A stretch of 64,000 nucleotides of DNA from Atlantibacter subterraneus. Its GTDB lineage: Bacteria > Pseudomonadota > Gammaproteobacteria > Enterobacterales > Enterobacteriaceae. The stretch's first letter is position 1, and the number at the start of each line of letters is the position of its first letter. This document shows positions 60,544 to 64,000 of the stretch, in pieces. Below the pieces are notes generated by a model. That model did not search any database. It was not told where the DNA came from and was given only the letters and a program-made list of their open reading frames with translations. The stretch spans positions 62,001 to 126,000 of the forward strand of contig NZ_VLPS01000001.1 in the NCBI RefSeq assembly GCF_007570865.1, in the 5' to 3' direction. Position numbers and translations under genes: made by a program.

Positions 60544-60577
60544 AAGCGGCGGAAGAGAATTCCGCCGCTTTTTTTAT
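60544..60577 (+). terminator. nagE terminator
   Basis: AAGCGGCGGAA (60544–60554), GAGAA loop, TTCCGCCGCTT (60560–60570), then a T-run; 26 bases past the stop. Confidence 0.9.
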
Positions 60578-60694
60578 GCAAAATCGCCGCAACGCAGCGG
60601 TAATTGCGTTTTTGTGCAACTAAGGGTTGTGTCCCGTCTTAGGTTATAAGATCATTCACCGTTATCTATTTTGCGAAGCTTTGAGGAATGCGCG

Positions 60695-62362
60695 ATGAGT
60701 GAGGCTGAAGCCCGCCCGACTAACTTTATTCGCCAAATCATTGATGAAGATTTGGCCAGTGGAAAACACTCGACTGTTTATACCCGTTTCCCGCCTGAGC
60801 CGAACGGTTATTTGCATATTGGCCATGCAAAATCGATCTGCCTGAACTTTGGCATCGCCAAAGATTATCAGGGCCAGTGCAATCTGCGTTTCGATGACAC
60901 TAACCCGGTAAAAGAAGATATCGAATACGTTGATTCCATCAAGAACGACGTCCAGTGGTTAGGTTTCCAGTGGTCAGGAGACGTGCGTTATTCCTCTGAC
61001 TATTTCGATGCGCTGCATCAGTACGCCGTGGAGCTGATCAACAAAGGCCTGGCCTACGTTGACGAACTCTCTCCGGAACAGATTCGCGAATATCGCGGCA
61101 CCCTGACCCAGCCGGGTAAGAACAGCCCGTACCGCGACCGTAGCGTGGAAGAAAACCTCGCGCTGTTCGAGAAAATGCGTACCGGTGGTTTCGAAGAAGG
61201 TAAAGCCTGCCTGCGCGCGAAAATCGATATGGCCTCGCCGTTTATCGTGATGCGTGACCCGGTGATTTACCGGATTAAGTTTGCCGATCATCACCAGACC
61301 GGCAGCAAGTGGTGCATCTACCCGATGTACGACTTTACCCACTGCATCTCCGATGCGCTGGAAGGCATCACCCATTCGCTGTGCACGCTGGAATTCCAGG
61401 ACAACCGCCGCCTGTATGACTGGGTGCTGGATAACATCACCATCCCGGTTCACCCGCGTCAGTACGAGTTTTCTCGCCTGAATCTTGAGTATGCGATTAT
61501 GTCCAAGCGCAAACTCAACCTGCTGGTGACAGAAAAGATCGTCGAAGGTTGGGATGACCCGCGTATGCCGACCATTTCCGGTCTGCGTCGCCGTGGCTAT
61601 ACCGCTGCCTCTATCCGTGAATTCTGTAAGCGCATCGGCGTGACCAAGCAAGACAACACGGTAGAAATGGCTGCGCTGGAAGCCTGTATCCGCGAAGATC
61701 TCAACGAGAACGCGCCGCGTGCGATGGCGGTAATCGACCCGGTTAAACTGGTGATCGAGAACTACCCGCAAGGCCAGAGCGAAATCGTTGCGATGCCGAA
61801 CCACCCGAACAAGCCGGAAATGGGCAGCCGCGATGTGCCGTTTAGCGGTGAAGTGTGGATCGATCGCGCTGATTTCCGTGAAGAAGCCAACAAGCAGTAC
61901 AAGCGTCTGGTGCTGGGCAAAGAAGTACGCCTGCGTAACGCTTACGTGATTAAGGCCGAACGCGTTGAGAAAGACGCTGAAGGCAATATCACCACTATCT
62001 TCTGTAGCTACGATGCAGAAACCCTGAGCAAAGACCCGGCTGATGGCCGTAAAGTGAAAGGCGTGATCCACTGGGTAAGCGCCAGCCATGCGCTACCGAT
62101 TGAAATTCGATTGTACGATCGTCTGTTTAGCGTGCCGAATCCGGGTGCCGCAGAAGATTTCCTGTCGACCATCAATCCGGAATCGCTGGTCATCAAACAG
62201 GGCTTTGGCGAACCAGGCCTGCAGGATGCGGAAATGGGTAAGGCGCTGCAGTTCGAGCGCGAAGGATATTTCTGCCTCGACAGTAAATATTCCACTCCTG
62301 AGCATTTGGTGTTCAACCGTACCGTAGGGTTACGCGATACCTGGGCGAAAATCGGGGAATAA
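60695..62362 (+). CDS. glnS: Glutaminyl-tRNA synthetase
   Basis: 555 residues from ATG 60695 (GAGGA 7 bases upstream; [16 protein letters not shown] as in E. coli). HIGH motif [15 protein letters not shown] and KMSKS-like IMSKRKLNL. The C-terminal two-barrel anticodon-binding domain is intact. The cognate tRNA-Gln genes lie about 9 kb away in this window. Confidence 0.98.
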   Translation: MSEAEARPTNFIRQIIDEDLASGKHSTVYTRFPPEPNGYLHIGHAKSICLNFGIAKDYQGQCNLRFDDTNPVKEDIEYVDSIKNDVQWLGFQWSGDVRYSSDYFDALHQYAVELINKGLAYVDELSPEQIREYRGTLTQPGKNSPYRDRSVEENLALFEKMRTGGFEEGKACLRAKIDMASPFIVMRDPVIYRIKFADHHQTGSKWCIYPMYDFTHCISDALEGITHSLCTLEFQDNRRLYDWVLDNITIPVHPRQYEFSRLNLEYAIMSKRKLNLLVTEKIVEGWDDPRMPTISGLRRRGYTAASIREFCKRIGVTKQDNTVEMAALEACIREDLNENAPRAMAVIDPVKLVIENYPQGQSEIVAMPNHPNKPEMGSRDVPFSGEVWIDRADFREEANKQYKRLVLGKEVRLRNAYVIKAERVEKDAEGNITTIFCSYDAETLSKDPADGRKVKGVIHWVSASHALPIEIRLYDRLFSVPNPGAAEDFLSTINPESLVIKQGFGEPGLQDAEMGKALQFEREGYFCLDSKYSTPEHLVFNRTVGLRDTWAKIGE

Positions 62363-62374
62363 CCTCTTACAGGT

Positions 62375-62404
62375 AAAACGCCGCGTAATGCGGCGTTTTT
62401 TTTG
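62375..62404 (+). terminator. glnS terminator
   Basis: AAAACGCCGC, GTAAT loop, GCGGCGTTTT and a long T-run, 13 bases past the stop. Confidence 0.9.
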
Positions 62405-62467
62405 GGATGTTATCTGTTAACGGCTTATTAATAGTAAAAACGTCGGTTTTTTTGGCTATTATTGATA

Positions 62468-63082
62468 TCAACTTAATTTTTCTGGCAACTGACTTATAGT
62501 CAGTAACTTGCCTCTTTTAACGTCAATATAATTTTTAGCTCGCAGCGCGGATAAAACTTTCATAACAATACTGCGGGATAAGTTGGTTCGCTTGACGATA
62601 AAATCCGCCACATTGATTTTTGCGCGCATAAATTCATCTAACTGATTGAGATGGAGAATATTTCCCTTAATCATTTGGTAGCTATTTCTTCCCATCATCA
62701 TCTCATCACGATAAAGCAAACTTTCAATATGCCAGGATAAGATGGCGGGTATCAAATGCAGCGAATGATTATCCTCAAGGCGTTGCATAAAAGCCTCCAG
62801 AGGCACCAGCTGGAAATGGCACTGCGTATCGGCATAAATACGGATATAGGATAATGTATGCGAATTACCGGTTAAGCCATACAGCGCGGGTGCCGTTTGC
62901 TTCTCGAATAATAGCCTGTCACTGCTACGAATGATTGAAAACTGGCCGCCATGAATCAGCGTAACGGTATGCGCTTTTACCGGTATTAACGTAAATCTCT
63001 CAACGCGTGTGAGTTTGTGGTAGTCCGTGAATAAATCCGTCAAGCGATATAATTCAGAGAGAGGTTTTTGCGGTAATGTCAT
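62468..63082 (-). CDS. IprA/YaiV-family winged-helix regulator
   Basis: 204 residues. The N-terminal two thirds have a cNMP-binding-like beta pattern without obvious cAMP ligands (HGGQFSIIRSSDRLLFEK). The C-terminus is a winged helix (RTNLSRSIVMKVLSALRAKNYIDVKRGKLLTISQLP) that lines up closely with E. coli IprA (YaiV), a regulator affecting peroxide resistance. No partner gene is adjacent. The gene and its flanks are clearly more AT-rich than the glnS DNA beside them, and it sits where E. coli has chiP-chiQ. Target genes unknown. Confidence 0.75.
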   Translation of the reverse strand: MTLPQKPLSELYRLTDLFTDYHKLTRVERFTLIPVKAHTVTLIHGGQFSIIRSSDRLLFEKQTAPALYGLTGNSHTLSYIRIYADTQCHFQLVPLEAFMQRLEDNHSLHLIPAILSWHIESLLYRDEMMMGRNSYQMIKGNILHLNQLDEFMRAKINVADFIVKRTNLSRSIVMKVLSALRAKNYIDVKRGKLLTISQLPEKLS

Positions 63083-63387
63083 TGCGATTAACCAGATTTT
63101 TATTATCGAATGCGATGTTACCTGGTATTTTAAAGGATGGTATTTTTAAACCGCAATCCAACAACCGGGCGAACTGAACCCTCAGGCTACATAATATATC
63201 ATAACTCGCTGAATTCTATACTTATTGATAAATTCTTAAAGTGTAATTAACATTATTTAATTTATTACAGGATTTACTTAGATGTTCTTTTATTAATTAT
63301 TTTTAAATGCATTATTTTATTGAACCATCATCAATAAAAAAGCCGACATTAGTCGGCTTTTACTGGAATTACTGGTTCTGAAAAAAA
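63083..63387. other. AT-rich gap between regulator and fur
   Basis: 305 bases, strongly AT-rich, with the fur terminator at its right end. No open frame with a ribosome-binding site was seen. It holds the upstream region of the winged-helix gene. Confidence 0.5.
63336..63361 (-). terminator. fur terminator
   Basis: AAAAGCCGAC and GTCGGCTTTT arms around ATTA, with a U-run on the minus strand, 26 bases past the fur stop. Confidence 0.88.
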
Positions 63388-63840
63388 TTATTTTTCTGCG
63401 ATTTCATGCGCGTTTTCATCTTCACGGCAATCACCTTCCGCGCAGTGCCCATACAGGTAGAGGCTGTGATTTGTTAAGCGAATACCATGGCGGGAGGCAA
63501 TTTCACGCTGGCGCGCTTCAATAGAATCATCGCTAAACTCAATCACTTTGCCACAGTCCAGGCAAATGAGGTGATCGTGATGATGCTGTTGAGTCAGTTC
63601 GAAAACCGATTTGCCGCCTTCGAAATTATGACGCGTAACAATGCCAGCATCATCGAACTGGTTAAGCACGCGGTAAACGGTCGCTAAACCAATCTCTTCG
63701 CCCATGTCGATCAAGCGTTTATATAAATCTTCCGCACTGACATGGTGGTTGTCCGGCCCCTGCAACACTTCGAGGATTTTTAACCTCGGAAGCGTGACTT
63801 TCAGGCCAGCCTTCTTCAATGCGGTATTGTTGTCAGTCAT
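63388..63840 (-). CDS. fur: Ferric uptake regulator Fur
   Basis: 150 residues, nearly identical to E. coli Fur. N-terminal winged helix; metal sites include HHHDHLICLDC (His87–90, Cys93, Cys96) and Cys133/Cys138 (GHCAEGDC). The C-terminal tail differs slightly in the last ten residues. Iron-loaded dimer represses iron-uptake genes. Confidence 0.98.
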   Translation of the reverse strand: MTDNNTALKKAGLKVTLPRLKILEVLQGPDNHHVSAEDLYKRLIDMGEEIGLATVYRVLNQFDDAGIVTRHNFEGGKSVFELTQQHHHDHLICLDCGKVIEFSDDSIEARQREIASRHGIRLTNHSLYLYGHCAEGDCREDENAHEIAEK

Positions 63841-63901
63841 GCGGAATTTGTCCTGTTACGTAACGATTCGCTCCTCAGGGAGCAAGAGATCGAATGCAAG
63901 G

Positions 63902-63943
63902 CATTATGCGTTTCATTATAGAACTGCCATGCCTAAATGAAAA
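63902..63943 (-). promoter_or_regulatory. fur promoter with overlapping Fur-box-like site
   Basis: On the minus strand TTTTCA (63943–63938), 17-base spacer, TATAAT (63920–63915). Two CATTAT hexamers on the plus strand (63902–63907, 63914–63919) give about 12 of 19 matches to the Fur box and overlap the -10 element, consistent with autoregulation. Confidence 0.6.
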
Positions 63944-64000
63944 CTGCAACAGCCTTGCTAAAAAATACCCAAAATCGTGGCGCCGCCTGCATTTGTTGCA

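Overview
The window is a chromosomal segment of a member of the Enterobacteriaceae. From nagE/nagBACD to lipA the gene order follows the Escherichia coli/Salmonella 14–15 min region almost gene for gene. Most proteins match the E. coli products I remember in length and motifs. An intact cobD beside cobC and nadD is Salmonella-like, but the genus cannot be fixed from this sequence. Coding DNA is fairly GC-rich, and most genes have long antisense open frames that I treat as shadows.

Layout. 1–7043: a chaperone-usher fimbrial operon whose first gene is cut by the window edge (major pilin, minor pilin, usher, chaperone, minor pilin, two-domain tip adhesin, two more pilins). 7175–8782: a PglL/WaaL-like O-oligosaccharyltransferase or ligase on the same strand. 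8815–14225: rnk, a GntP-family gluconate-type permease with tandem GntR-like operators, an alpha/beta hydrolase, rna (RNase I) and dcuC. The citrate-fermentation genes that E. coli carries near here are absent. 14649–21283: a copper/silver RND efflux operon (a Cys/His-rich small protein, cusF, cusC-like, cusB with a fused CusF domain, cusA), inserted between dcuC and pagP, which are neighbours in E. coli.

21424–39804: pagP, cspE, a 28-codon membrane peptide gene, crcB, a full-length ybeM, tatE, lipA, lipB, ybeD, dacA, rlpA, mrdB, mrdA, rlmH, rsfS, cobC, cobD, nadD, holA, lptE, leuS. This covers lipoate synthesis, rod-shape peptidoglycan synthesis, ribosome silencing and modification, the B12 lower loop, NAD, the clamp-loader subunit, LPS transport and leucyl-tRNA synthetase. 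40033–51174: ybeL, the glutamate/aspartate ABC operon gltIJKL with an SroC-type RNA between gltI and gltJ, lnt-corC-ybeY-ybeZ, miaB and ubiF. 51270–51942: seven tRNA genes (metT leuW glnU glnW metU glnV glnX) with a clear promoter and terminator.

53856–60518: asnB, then the N-acetylglucosamine regulon nagBACD and the divergent nagE. Two NagC-like operators lie 94 bp apart in the nagB–nagE control region with a CRP site between them. NagE carries an EIIC domain unlike the E. coli/Klebsiella type. 60695–63840: glnS, an IprA/YaiV-family winged-helix protein in AT-rich DNA where E. coli has chiPQ, and fur.

Most of the window is well-known core genome. The points most worth a second look are the fimbrial operon followed by an O-oligosaccharyltransferase, the mosaic tip adhesin, the copper operon with two CusF domains and no local regulator, the peptide gene between cspE and crcB, the hairpin at the predicted 5' end of cspE mRNA, and the two accessory insertions at rnk and dcuC/pagP.
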